Of a DNA stretch of 64,000 bases, positions 9,246 through 17,651 are shown piece by piece. The notes under the pieces are model-generated. The model had not been told where the DNA came from, searched no databases, and saw only the letters and a program-made list of their open reading frames with translations. A program made the position numbers and the translations under genes. Where the stretch lies: the NCBI RefSeq assembly GCF_001270065.2, contig NZ_LFYT02000001.1, positions 248,001 to 312,000 of the forward strand. Reading direction: 5' to 3'. Origin of the DNA: Limnohabitans planktonicus II-D5 (GTDB lineage: Bacteria; Pseudomonadota; Gammaproteobacteria; Burkholderiales; Burkholderiaceae_C). How positions within the stretch are numbered: the stretch's first letter is position 1; every line of letters starts with the position of its first letter.

Positions 9246-9693
9246 CAGCCGAAACCTCAACTTGGCCATCGTATTCACGCAAAAAAAGCGTGATGCATTG
9301 GCGCGGCAGTGGCAAGGACTCCGCCAAGACGCTGACTTTGCGCAAGAGCAACTCAAGCTGCTGGCAAGCTATGCCATGGAGACTCAGTCGCGCTGGGAAT
9401 TGCGATCGCGCCACACCACATCCCAAATGCTCATGCAGCACAACTACCAGTTTCTTGAAAAACTAGAGTCTGCAATGACGATGCAAAAAGATGTGGCCGC
9501 AGACAAAGATTTGCAGTGCACCAATAAAAGACTGCTTTGGACTCAGGCGGAGCAGCGCGTGCAAATATTGCAGCGTTATCAACAGCTTTGCCTTGAGAAG
9601 CACCAGGCCAAGGTGTTGAAAATGGCGCAAAAACAGACCGATGAATTTGCCATTCAGTGGGGCCGCATCAAAAAATCAAAGGGGTCAACATGA
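9238..9693 (+). CDS. fliJ: Flagellar export chaperone FliJ
   Basis: Small coiled-coil protein that sits in the FliI ring like the gamma subunit of F1, couples the ATPase to FlhA and escorts export chaperones. The 151-residue product is almost wholly helical and charged ([22 protein letters not shown] N-terminus, C-terminal [18 protein letters not shown]). Sequence conservation in this family is low; size, coiled-coil pattern and position between fliI and fliK support the call. The start overlaps fliI, and the stop overlaps the fliK ATG as ATGA. Confidence 0.88.
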   Translation: MRDSRNLNLAIVFTQKKRDALARQWQGLRQDADFAQEQLKLLASYAMETQSRWELRSRHTTSQMLMQHNYQFLEKLESAMTMQKDVAADKDLQCTNKRLLWTQAEQRVQILQRYQQLCLEKHQAKVLKMAQKQTDEFAIQWGRIKKSKGST

Positions 9694-11735
9694 ACGTGAT
9701 TGCAACACCTACAGCCTCATTGTTGAAGGGGGCAAACTGCAGTAAAACTCAGCCTGCCCTGTCGCCGTCATTGCCTGGTGATTCTTCGAGTTTTTTACAA
9801 GCGCTTGAAAAATTGACTTCTGAACCTGTTTCACAGACGGATTTTCATGGACAGATTCAAAGCACTCTTCCAACATGGGCGAGCGCTGTGTTGCAGTTGG
9901 AAGGCGCATCCTTGACGCCTTCAAAACAGAGAGACGATACAGAAAATGACAATCCTCTTGCATCCGTTGCAGATGTTGTGTGGCTTGCCACTTGGTTCCA
10001 AAATCATGCACCCGCATTAGAAAAAGTACCGGCAGCTGAGACCGAAATTGTCAGTTCAAATTCATTTTTATCTTCGCCGGCACCTGCGCCATCCAATGCA
10101 CCATCCACGGTGCCTTCAACCTTGCCCCGGCCTGTGACGGTTTCAGAAGGGTTGGATCCTGCTGGGATGGGGGCAACACCAAAGCCCTTGGTCATGTTTT
10201 CTTCAGAGCTCAGTTCTCGCATTGACGCGTCAATTTCAGACGACCCCAAACAAAACCCATGGGGCCCAGCGGATAAGCCCGTCAACGCATTGACAAACGC
10301 ACCCATGGCAACGCCGACAAGGGTGGCAGACGGTTTGTCGCTGGCACCCACATTTGCATTTCAAACAAGTTCTCAGTCAGCCTCAACAGGCTTGAATTTA
10401 TGGGATCAAAAATCTCCCCAAAACGCGTCCTCTGACAGCGATAACTGGAGATCAACGGAAGTTTTTTTCAAAGCGCTGATTGTCAGCGGTGGATCTGTCA
10501 AGTTGGGACAGTCTGTGGGGTTCAAAGGATTGAATGATTTTTCAAATGATCTATCGATGCCTGTTCGCCCAGGGTCAGCGCAAGTCAGCTTGGTTCCCTA
10601 TATCGGTCAAAATTTGACGCATCAGACGGTGGGCACAGAAGCTGTTGCGCAAAGCCACAGCCCAGATGCTCAGTCGACTTCAAATTTGGCGGATGCCCTT
10701 ACGCAATGGGTTGAGCGAAACTCACCGGCTCAGATGCCTGCGCCAGCCAATGCATCAGGCGATGTTTCTAGATCATTTCCCCTGCCTGTAATGGTTTCAG
10801 ATCGGGTGCAACCTGCTTGGATGGAGGCCCCATCAAAGCCATTGCCAATGATTTTTTCAGAGTTCAGTTCTCGAATTGACGAGCCAATTTCAGACGACCC
10901 CAAAAAAAGCCCATGGGGCGCACCGGATCAGCCCGTCAAGGCATTGACAAACGCAGCCATAGCAACGCCTTCAAGGGCGGCTGACGGTTTGTTGCCGCCA
11001 CCCACATCGTCAATTCAAACAAGTTCTCAGCCAACCTCATTAGGCTTGAATATTTTGGAAAAAACATCTCCCAAAAACTTGTCCACTGACAGCGATAACT
11101 GGCGATCAAAGGAAGTTTTTTTCAAAGCGCCGATGGACATGGGTGGATCTTTCAAGGTGGGTCAGTCTGTGGGTTTCAAAGAATTGAATGATTTTTCAAA
11201 TGATCTATCGATGCCTGTGATCCCAGGATCAGCGCAAGTCAGCCTGGATCCCCATAGCGGTCCCAATTTGGTGCATCAGGCAGTGGGCACAGATGCTGTT
11301 GCGCAAAGCCACAGCCCAGATGCTCAGTCGACTTCAAATTTGGCGGACACCGTTAAGCAATGGGTGGAGCGCAGCCTGCAGTTGGCGGAGTTGACGTTTT
11401 CAGAGGCTGGACAGGACGGCCTGCAGGTGCGTGTAGAACTCAATGGACAAGAAGCCACAGTCTATTTTTTGACGGATCACGTGCAGTACCGTGATGCGAT
11501 TGAATCGCAAATTGACTATTTGTCGGACCGATTGGCCGATCAGGGCTTGAAATTGGCGGGGTCATTTGTTGGTCAAGGCAGTGCTCAAAATTCACCCCAT
11601 AAGCAATCTGCACACAGCATGCTTTCCCGGCAACATGAAAGCGAAACTGCTTCGGCCAAGGTCTTGTCTATGGATCCAGTGCTCCGTGAAATGAAGTCTG
11701 TCCATCATGGGCAGGTTCTAGATGTCTTTGCATGA
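9690..11735 (+). CDS. fliK: Flagellar hook-length control protein FliK, with internal duplication
   Basis: Secreted molecular ruler that measures hook length and switches export from hook to filament substrates. The 681-residue product is long for the family (about 400 in enterics). The long Ser/Pro/Thr-rich middle is the ruler region. The conserved C-terminal hook-control domain (LQLAELTFSEAGQDGLQVRV, then DYLSDRLADQGLKLAGSF) lies at about 570-635. Two copies of a 654-bp segment lie head to tail at about 10082-10735 and 10736-11389. Each copy includes SDDPKQNPWG/SDDPKKSPWG, SDSDNWRS and GLNDFSNDLSMPV/ELNDFSNDLSMPV. The unit is 218 codons, so the frame is kept. The start at 9690 has AAAGGGG upstream and overlaps the fliJ stop. 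Confidence 0.93.
   Translation: MNVIATPTASLLKGANCSKTQPALSPSLPGDSSSFLQALEKLTSEPVSQTDFHGQIQSTLPTWASAVLQLEGASLTPSKQRDDTENDNPLASVADVVWLATWFQNHAPALEKVPAAETEIVSSNSFLSSPAPAPSNAPSTVPSTLPRPVTVSEGLDPAGMGATPKPLVMFSSELSSRIDASISDDPKQNPWGPADKPVNALTNAPMATPTRVADGLSLAPTFAFQTSSQSASTGLNLWDQKSPQNASSDSDNWRSTEVFFKALIVSGGSVKLGQSVGFKGLNDFSNDLSMPVRPGSAQVSLVPYIGQNLTHQTVGTEAVAQSHSPDAQSTSNLADALTQWVERNSPAQMPAPANASGDVSRSFPLPVMVSDRVQPAWMEAPSKPLPMIFSEFSSRIDEPISDDPKKSPWGAPDQPVKALTNAAIATPSRAADGLLPPPTSSIQTSSQPTSLGLNILEKTSPKNLSTDSDNWRSKEVFFKAPMDMGGSFKVGQSVGFKELNDFSNDLSMPVIPGSAQVSLDPHSGPNLVHQAVGTDAVAQSHSPDAQSTSNLADTVKQWVERSLQLAELTFSEAGQDGLQVRVELNGQEATVYFLTDHVQYRDAIESQIDYLSDRLADQGLKLAGSFVGQGSAQNSPHKQSAHSMLSRQHESETASAKVLSMDPVLREMKSVHHGQVLDVFA
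10082..11389 (+). repeat. 654-bp tandem duplication inside fliK
   Basis: Anchor pairs lie exactly 654 bases apart: cctgcgcca near 10082 and 10736, cctgt[ga]a[ct]gg at 10131 and 10785, and atgggt[tg]gagcg at 10706 and 11360. The copies have diverged by many substitutions but keep the frame, so the duplication is not recent and both copies have remained translated. Confidence 0.9.
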
Positions 11736-11875
11736 AGCTGCATACACCCAACTGGAGGTTTTTTACAGCCTTAATCCGGGGATCGAGGTCGGCACAAGTC
11801 TGAATAATGGGATTTGCCATGAACGGCCTATAGGCCAGTCAGATCACGTTAAAGAAGATCAAAAAAGGACAACAA

Positions 11876-12442
11876 GTGCAGGACATTGAGGCTGATCCGA
11901 AGAAAGACCCAGAGATGAAACCTAAAGGCCAAATGAAATGGGTTGGGTTGATCGCCTTATTGTTGTTACTTTGCGCAGGTGGCGGCGGAGCTTGGTTCTA
12001 TTTTGACCGACTCAAAGGAGAAAACACAGGGCTTGAGTCTGAGGAGTCCAAGTTAAGCGCAGCGCCAAAGTTGTACTTGGCGCTTGATCCCATGGTGATT
12101 AATTTGACCGATTTGGGTGGTGATCGTTTTGCGCAAGTGGGCATCACCTTCCAAATTCGAGAAGAAAAAAGTGCAGAAGCCATCAAGAAAATGTTGCCCA
12201 CCGTTCGAAGTGCCATCTTGATCGCCTTGTCGCAAAAAGGTTCGGATGAGTTGCTGTCAAGGCCAGGAAAAGAGAAGTTGGCACTCGAAATTTTGGCGGA
12301 AGTGGGCAGTGTATTGGGTGTCAAACCCAATAGTCCAAAAACCGAAGAAGCCACGCTGAGCAAGGTGGAGGTCATGCCTCTCAAAAGTCAAGCCCTAAAC
12401 CCCGTTGTTGAGGTTTTATTTTCCAGCTTGATCGTTCAATAG
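11876..12442 (+). CDS. fliL: Flagellar basal body-associated protein FliL
   Basis: Single-pass inner-membrane protein that forms a ring around the stator and supports torque at high load. The 188-residue product has a short charged N-terminus, one membrane helix at about 22-40 (VGLIALLLLLCAGGGGAWFYF) and a periplasmic domain. That domain has the family pattern LYLALDPMVINL, then FAQVGITFQIR. The start is GTG at 11876 with AAAAAAGGAC just upstream. The 140 bases between fliK and fliL are the only sizeable gap in the fliF-fliR run. They contain the 12-bp palindrome GGCCTATAGGCC, and an internal promoter is possible but not shown. Confidence 0.93.
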   Translation: MQDIEADPKKDPEMKPKGQMKWVGLIALLLLLCAGGGGAWFYFDRLKGENTGLESEESKLSAAPKLYLALDPMVINLTDLGGDRFAQVGITFQIREEKSAEAIKKMLPTVRSAILIALSQKGSDELLSRPGKEKLALEILAEVGSVLGVKPNSPKTEEATLSKVEVMPLKSQALNPVVEVLFSSLIVQ

Positions 12443-12450
12443 GAGCTGCC

Positions 12451-13464
12451 ATGAAATCAGTTTTTTTATCTCAGGCTGAAATTGATGCGCTGATGAATAC
12501 GGGTGACAACGGGCGGGTCGAGTTTGATGTTTCAGATGATGAAGCAGAAGCTGTTGCTCATGGCATCCCATTCAGTCTTTCCAATCAAGAAAGAATTGTT
12601 CGTGGTCGTATGCCGACCATGGAAATTGTCAATGAACGTTTTGCAAGAAATCTTCGTGTAGGTCTTTATGACTTGATCAGACGTGCACCTGATGTTTCTG
12701 TTCAACCCGTTCAAGTACAAAAATACAGTTTGTTCTTGCGTGAATTATTGGTGCCCACAAATTTCAATATTGTGGCCGTCAAGCCTTTGCGAGGCAATGG
12801 CATGATCGTGTGCGATCCACTGTTGATTTTCAGCATCATTGACACGCTTTTTGGCGGCCATGCCAAATACCAAACACGAATCGAAGGCCGCGAATTTACA
12901 GCTACCGAGCAGAGAATCATTCGCCGTGTGGTGCATGTCATCACAGAGGAATACATCAAGGCTTGGAAGGGTATTTACCCCCTATCAATGGAATACCAAC
13001 GATCGGAAATACAGCCCCAATTTGCCAATATTGCTGCGCCCAGTGAGATGGTGGTCTCCTCCACCTTTGGCCTTCAAATTGGGGATGTGACTGGCTTTTT
13101 GCGCATTTGCATTCCGTATTCAACGCTGGAGCCGATTCGGGATGTTTTGTACGCCACGACACAAGGTGATGCAGTCGAGATGGATCAGCGCTGGATCAAC
13201 ATGCTCGTCAAAGAGATTCAGTCGGCAGACGTCACCCTTGTGGCCGAACTGGCCAATGCGGCCTTGTCGGTGCAACAACTCATGGTTTTGCGTCCAGGCG
13301 ACTTCATTGAGTTAGAGCGCCCAAACCATGTGCAAGCCTCGGTCCAAGGCGTGCCTGTGCTCGAGTGCCAGTTTGGCACTCACAACGGGAAATACGCACT
13401 GCGCGTTGAGCGCAGTTTGAACTCGTCCGAACACACTCGATTTGGAGCTTCGCATGTCAGATAA
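12451..13464 (+). CDS. fliM: Flagellar motor switch protein FliM
   Basis: Middle subunit of the C ring; binds phospho-CheY and reverses rotation. The 337-residue product begins with the CheY-binding segment (LSQAEIDALMN). The GGxxK-type middle domain follows (DTLFGGHAKYQTRIEGREF), and the C-terminal SpoA-like domain binds FliN. Length is typical (about 334). It starts 8 bases after fliL and overlaps fliN by 11 bases. No deletions are seen. Confidence 0.97.
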   Translation: MKSVFLSQAEIDALMNTGDNGRVEFDVSDDEAEAVAHGIPFSLSNQERIVRGRMPTMEIVNERFARNLRVGLYDLIRRAPDVSVQPVQVQKYSLFLRELLVPTNFNIVAVKPLRGNGMIVCDPLLIFSIIDTLFGGHAKYQTRIEGREFTATEQRIIRRVVHVITEEYIKAWKGIYPLSMEYQRSEIQPQFANIAAPSEMVVSSTFGLQIGDVTGFLRICIPYSTLEPIRDVLYATTQGDAVEMDQRWINMLVKEIQSADVTLVAELANAALSVQQLMVLRPGDFIELERPNHVQASVQGVPVLECQFGTHNGKYALRVERSLNSSEHTRFGASHVR

Positions 13465-13891
13465 AGAGAACCCAGACCATGAACAAAATTCGTGGCTAGG
13501 CCCCCTTTCAGGAGAGTCAACAAAGTCAAATCCAAATTCTGAGCAAGGAGAGACCTTCATTGAAGAGGCCTCTTATGGCAAGTCTGCTGAAACCATTGCA
13601 ACCAGTGGCAGTCCGCTGCTGGGTGACATCAACATGGTCTTGGACATTCCTGTGCAGTTGACGGTGGAGTTGGGCCGCACACGTGTACCCATCAAGTACA
13701 TCTTGCAATTGGCTCAAGGCTCGGTGGTGGAGTTGGAGGCTATGGCGGGGGGGCCAATGGATGTCCTGATCAATGGCTATTTGATTGCCCAAGGCGAGGT
13801 CGTGGTGGTCAATGAGAAGTTTGGTATCCGGTTGACCGATGTGGTCACGTCATCAGAACGATTGCGCAGAGCGAGTTGGCAACATGTCTGA
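13454..13891 (+). CDS. fliN: Flagellar motor switch protein FliN
   Basis: C-ring base subunit and FliH docking site. The 145-residue product has a variable acidic N-terminal 50 residues and a SpoA domain at about 65-140 (DIPVQLTVELGRTRVPIKYI; DVLINGYLIAQGEVVVVNEK; FGIRLTDVV). I use ATG 13454, preceded by GGAG, rather than 13442. It overlaps both fliM and fliO, so translation is coupled. Confidence 0.97.
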   Translation: MSDKENPDHEQNSWLGPLSGESTKSNPNSEQGETFIEEASYGKSAETIATSGSPLLGDINMVLDIPVQLTVELGRTRVPIKYILQLAQGSVVELEAMAGGPMDVLINGYLIAQGEVVVVNEKFGIRLTDVVTSSERLRRASWQHV

Positions 13892-14186
13892 AGAATTCGG
13901 CGCTGGGTATTTTGTATGGGCATTGGTGATTGTTTTTATTGCCAGCTTGCCTTTCTGGGTTCGGCGATTGATTGCCCATCAAAAAATAAGAGGCATTGAC
14001 CCCGATCAGGTTCGCCTGATCAGTCAACTGGCGATCGGCCCGCAACAACGCGTTGTGGTGCTTGAAATTGGCCCTGTCCATGAGCGGACACATTTGGTTT
14101 TGGGCGTCACAGCGCAATCCATTCAATCCTTGCACAGCATGCCGGTGCGCTTGGCCCTTGAGCATGACCCTTCGAAAATGCCATGA
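13884..14186 (+). CDS. fliO: Flagellar biosynthesis protein FliO
   Basis: Small membrane protein that aids FliP ring assembly in the export gate. The 100-residue product has one hydrophobic segment near residues 8-27 (YFVWALVIVFIASLPFWVRR). A basic cytoplasmic domain follows with the FliO pattern LISQLAIGPQQRVVVLEIG, then HLVLGVT. The start at 13884 overlaps fliN, and the stop overlaps fliP. FliO is weakly conserved, but the order N-O-P makes the call firm. Confidence 0.9.
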   Translation: MSEEFGAGYFVWALVIVFIASLPFWVRRLIAHQKIRGIDPDQVRLISQLAIGPQQRVVVLEIGPVHERTHLVLGVTAQSIQSLHSMPVRLALEHDPSKMP

Positions 14187-14968
14187 TGTCAAACTGCTCC
14201 AGATGTTTGCTGGGTTTGAGGCCCAAATGCGATGGGCTGGCTTGGGGTCTTGGACTTTGCTTGCTGTTCATCGCATCCGAGGGATGGGCTCAAGTGGGGC
14301 CACAGTTGCCCTTGGTGATTGGCAAAGGCCGCGAAAGCGCAAGCTATTCGGTGCCGATACAGACTTTGCTGTTTTTCACAGCACTGTCTTTTCTCCCCGC
14401 TTTGCTGTTGATGATGACCGGATTTACGCGCATCGTGATAGTGCTGTCATTGCTCAGGCAAGCCTTGGGAACTCAGTCCGTTCCACCCAATCAGGTGATC
14501 GTAGGCTTGTCCTTATTCCTGACATTTTTCGTCATGGGGCCTACCTTGGATCGCATTCACGAGCAAGCATGGAAGCCCTACAGCGCGAATGTTTTGACTT
14601 TTGAGAAAGCCGTTGCAAAAGCAGAAGTCCCGCTTCGTGAGTTCATGTTGCGCCAAACACGGCAATCTGACTTGGCATTGTTTCAAAAAATGTCGGGCAT
14701 CGAAAAAACCAAGGACATCAGAAAACTGCCACTGAGGGTTTTGGTGCCTGCGTTTGTCACCAGTGAATTGAAAACTGCGTTTCAAGTTGGCTTCATGATT
14801 TTTATTCCTTTTTTGGTCATTGATTTGGTGGTCTCCAGCATCCTGATGTCTTTGGGCATGATGATGCTCTCTCCCGTTTTGGTCGCTTTGCCATTCAAGC
14901 TCATGCTCTTTGTTCTTGCCGATGGGTGGAACTTGTTACTGGGCTCATTGGCTGCCAGTTTTCTTTGA
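14183..14968 (+). CDS. fliP: Flagellar export gate protein FliP
   Basis: Core of the FliPQR export channel. The 261-residue product has an N-terminal signal sequence (GLGLCLLFIASEGWAQ). It contains the family signatures FTRIVIVLSLLRQALGTQ and PPNQVIVGLSLFLTFFVMGP, then FMIFIPFLVIDLVVSSILMS with MGMMMLSP-type continuation and the final membrane helices. Length is normal (about 245 mature plus signal). The start overlaps fliO by 4 bases. Confidence 0.97.
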   Translation: MMSNCSRCLLGLRPKCDGLAWGLGLCLLFIASEGWAQVGPQLPLVIGKGRESASYSVPIQTLLFFTALSFLPALLLMMTGFTRIVIVLSLLRQALGTQSVPPNQVIVGLSLFLTFFVMGPTLDRIHEQAWKPYSANVLTFEKAVAKAEVPLREFMLRQTRQSDLALFQKMSGIEKTKDIRKLPLRVLVPAFVTSELKTAFQVGFMIFIPFLVIDLVVSSILMSLGMMMLSPVLVALPFKLMLFVLADGWNLLLGSLAASFL

Positions 14969-14977
14969 AAGTGCCGT

Positions 14978-15247
14978 ATGGATGCGCAAATGGTTTTCAC
15001 CAAAGGTCAAGAGGCGCTCATGATCTTGCTGATGGTGTCGATGCCCATTTTGCTGATGGTCTTGGTGGTGGGTTTGGTTGTGAGCGTGATTCAGGCGATC
15101 ACACAAATCAACGAGGCCAGTTTGTCATTTGTTCCCAAATTGTTGGTGGTTGTAGGTGTCATGATCTTTGCTGGGCCGTGGATGTTGAGCACCATGGTGG
15201 ACTACATTCGCAGAACCCTTGAGTCCATTCCAAGCTTGATTGTGTGA
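14978..15247 (+). CDS. fliQ: Flagellar export gate protein FliQ
   Basis: Small two-helix membrane subunit of the FliPQR channel. The 89-residue product has two long hydrophobic helices (about 17-39 and 52-75) and the family pattern VVGLVVSVIQAITQINE plus SFVPKLLVV. It starts 9 bases after fliP and lies 9 bases before fliR. Confidence 0.97.
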   Translation: MDAQMVFTKGQEALMILLMVSMPILLMVLVVGLVVSVIQAITQINEASLSFVPKLLVVVGVMIFAGPWMLSTMVDYIRRTLESIPSLIV

Positions 15248-15256
15248 GACGGGTCT

Positions 15257-16024
15257 GTGGCGATTTCAGAATCATTGTTGCTTCAGTTCTTGTCGCCAAT
15301 TTTTTGGCCCTTTATTCGGGTGCTCGCGGTCTTTTCTGTGGCACCCATTTTTGCCTCTCGTTCCTTTCCGATGCGCGTGCGCGTCGCATTGGCGCTGCTG
15401 GTGGCCTGGTCGAGTGCAGGGATCATTCCAGAGCAGGTGCTGGTCAGTTTGGCGAGTCCAGACGCGGTTCGTGTTGTCATGCACGAGATTTTGGTGGGAT
15501 TGAGTATTGGCTTTTCCGTTCGCATCGTCTTCGCGGCTGCAGAATTTGCAGGCGAGCTCATTGGCTTGCAAATGGGTTTGAATTTTGCGGGATTTTTTAA
15601 TCCCTCAAGCAACGTACAGGCCAGTGCCATGGCTGTATTTATGGGCCACATGACGGCACTTTTGTTTGTGGTCTTGAATGGTCATTTGATGGTGCTCATG
15701 GCTGTTGTTCAGAGTTACCAATTCGTTCCTTTGAATTCAAGCATGCTTGAATTGATTCAAAACTGGCGTTTGCATGAAATGGGTGCACTCATTTTTTCCA
15801 GTGCCTTTTGGATGGCATTGCCGGTGATGGTGCTCTTGCTGCTTGTGAACATTGCCCTGGGGGTCATGTCGCGTGTGGCGCCACAAATGAACATCTACGC
15901 TGTGGGCTTTCCCGTCACCTTGACCGCAGGCCTGGCAGGTTTGTGGATACTTTTTCCGTTCATGGACAGGGCATTTTTTGCTCTTTTTGAACTTGCGTTG
16001 GGAAATTTTGGAATTCGAATTTAA
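15257..16024 (+). CDS. fliR: Flagellar export gate protein FliR
   Basis: Third membrane subunit of the export channel. The 255-residue product has about six hydrophobic segments and the family motifs FWPFIRVLAVFSVAPIFASR, GLSIGFSVRIVF and AAEFAGELIGLQMGL, with PVMVLLLLVNIALGVMSRVAPQ near the end (cited in parts). The start is GTG at 15257, the only one giving the normal N-terminus. This closes the fli run; flhB and flhA are not in the window. Confidence 0.96.
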   Translation: MAISESLLLQFLSPIFWPFIRVLAVFSVAPIFASRSFPMRVRVALALLVAWSSAGIIPEQVLVSLASPDAVRVVMHEILVGLSIGFSVRIVFAAAEFAGELIGLQMGLNFAGFFNPSSNVQASAMAVFMGHMTALLFVVLNGHLMVLMAVVQSYQFVPLNSSMLELIQNWRLHEMGALIFSSAFWMALPVMVLLLLVNIALGVMSRVAPQMNIYAVGFPVTLTAGLAGLWILFPFMDRAFFALFELALGNFGIRI

Positions 16025-16109
16025 ATTTTTTTGCTGCAATAAAAAGGTGTCTTCACTTCTTGATTTTTGATCTTGAGCAATTAAACATATTCACCATGTC
16101 CTTCTAAGC

Positions 16110-16742
16110 TTAATGATTTAAATTATTTTCTATGCTGTATAAAATCAATTCACCATTGCTCGAAAGGTTGAGTTTTTCTAGGATTCGGCTGCGATAAACA
16201 CTGACAGTCTTGGGGCTGATCATCATTTTCCGAGCAATGTCTGTTAACCGTTGTCCCGCACCAATGAGTTTGAGTGTGTCCATCTCTCGTTGAGACAGGG
16301 TGTCGTGTATTTTGGAATTTTCGTGGGTCTTCAGATGAGTCACCAACAACTCGGAAATTTCTGGTGGGACATAATATCTGCCTTGTGCTAATAAGCGGAC
16401 GGCTCCAATCATCTGTGAGGGATTGCCTGATTTGTGAAAGTATCCGTGCGCTCCTGCTCGCAAGCTTCTCAATGCGTAATGCTTTTCGGGGTGCATTGAG
16501 ACGATCAGAACCCGTGTCGGGTTTTTCTCTTTCGTGAGTTGCTCAACCAGTTCTAAGCCGCTGCGACCTGGCATGCTGATATCGAGCAAAAGTACGTCGC
16601 AATCATGCTGGCGTAGAATATTTTTTAAGTTTTCAGAGTTTTCTGCTTCAGCAACGATCCGAATGTCTGTCTCTGATTCGAGTGTATTTCGAATCCCCTT
16701 TCTCACCAATTCGTGATCATCACATAGGATTACATTTATCAT
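16110..16742 (-). CDS. NarL/FixJ-family response regulator
   Basis: Transcription factor switched by phosphorylation. The 210-residue product has a receiver domain with the acidic pair DD at 8-9, phospho-acceptor D54 (LLLDISMPG) and lysine K104 (FHKSG). A LuxR-type helix-turn-helix lies at about 145-205 (LSQREMDTLKLIGAGQRLTD; ISPKTVSVYRSRILEKL). It is translated from an ATGA overlap with the histidine kinase upstream on the same strand, so the two are a cognate pair. Target genes are unknown; its position beside the flagellar run suggests but does not prove a role in motility. It converges on fliR. Confidence 0.92.
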   Translation of the reverse strand: MINVILCDDHELVRKGIRNTLESETDIRIVAEAENSENLKNILRQHDCDVLLLDISMPGRSGLELVEQLTKEKNPTRVLIVSMHPEKHYALRSLRAGAHGYFHKSGNPSQMIGAVRLLAQGRYYVPPEISELLVTHLKTHENSKIHDTLSQREMDTLKLIGAGQRLTDIARKMMISPKTVSVYRSRILEKLNLSSNGELILYSIENNLNH

Positions 16743-17419
16743 AAATAAATCAGATGAGATTCAATCGGAAAAGACAAGAGAATTTTTGTGCCTTCACCAT
16801 TTGAATTATTTTGAATGGAAAAATGACCTGCCAGATCTTCGGCGCGTTGATTTTGCATTTTTACGCCTATACAGAATGCAGGACTTAGATCGCCACATCC
16901 CAAACCGATCCCGTCATCCACAACGCGAACCTGAACTTCATCAAGGATAATTTTCGCGGTGACATGCACATGCTTGGCATGCGAATGTTTGCTGACATTG
17001 CTCAGAGCCTCTTGCACTGTTCTGTAAATCACACTTTGCTGTTCTGCTCCAAGTTGGTTGATGCGAGAGTCAATTTCTGAGCTGACGGCAATACCAGAAA
17101 CCAGATTGATTTTTTTAAACATTACATCCAGGGATTCGGATAATCCTGGTCCCTCTTCATTAGGCAGTAAATCCAGCAAGACGGTTCTGCATCGGTTCAT
17201 CGCGTGGGTTAACTGATCGACGCATTGGTTTGCACGCATTTTGACTGTGTTGCATTCTGAGATTTTTTCTATCCAATACATATCGTGAAGTAGAAAAGTC
17301 AGAATTGGACATATTTCATCGTGAATAACACTGGCGATGTCAAATTTTTGCTTTTCCTTGTCATTTTGATGTATTGATTTTTCATCTCTTATGCCATTTT
17401 TTATGGCGTCCATATTCAT
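16739..17419 (-). CDS. Soluble NarL-type sensor histidine kinase
   Basis: The 226-residue product is a HisKA_3/HATPase_c kinase reduced to the catalytic core. The phospho-acceptor H33 lies in VIHDEICPIL, the N-box is EALSNVSKHSHAKHV with N at about 141, and the G1 box is DDGIGLG at about 168-174. No membrane segment and no PAS, GAF or HAMP domain is present, so it is cytoplasmic and must get its signal through a partner or a very short N-terminus. The gene is AT-rich compared with what follows downstream of 18500. The start could be 17419 or 17413. It is coupled to the response regulator by ATGA. Confidence 0.88.
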   Translation of the reverse strand: MNMDAIKNGIRDEKSIHQNDKEKQKFDIASVIHDEICPILTFLLHDMYWIEKISECNTVKMRANQCVDQLTHAMNRCRTVLLDLLPNEEGPGLSESLDVMFKKINLVSGIAVSSEIDSRINQLGAEQQSVIYRTVQEALSNVSKHSHAKHVHVTAKIILDEVQVRVVDDGIGLGCGDLSPAFCIGVKMQNQRAEDLAGHFSIQNNSNGEGTKILLSFPIESHLIYL

Positions 17420-17447
17420 TTTCTCCGATTATTGATGGAGCTGATAT

Positions 17448-17651
17448 TTGGTGGAATTCAAACTCACAATGATCGCCAATTCGGTCATCATGAAGAATAA
17501 TTCTACAGAGGAAAATTTGACTGTTTGCATGGAATTGGTTAAATTTAATGGTTTTAAATTTTCAGATGAGATAATTTCTCGCATCGATCGCATAAATGAG
17601 CAAAATAAACTAAATTTATTTGACTTTAATTTCATTCTGTATGCCAAATAA
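17448..17651 (+). CDS. Small AT-rich hypothetical ORF
   Basis: A 67-codon frame starts TTG at 17448 (GGAG 7 bases upstream) or GTG at 17451, and is divergent from the kinase gene. The product (EFKLTMIANSVIMKNN, then FSDEIISRIDRINEQ) has no hydrophobic segment or motif I recognise. It may be a small regulatory protein or chance; the main support is the ribosome binding site and the divergent position. Confidence 0.25.
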   Translation: MVEFKLTMIANSVIMKNNSTEENLTVCMELVKFNGFKFSDEIISRIDRINEQNKLNLFDFNFILYAK

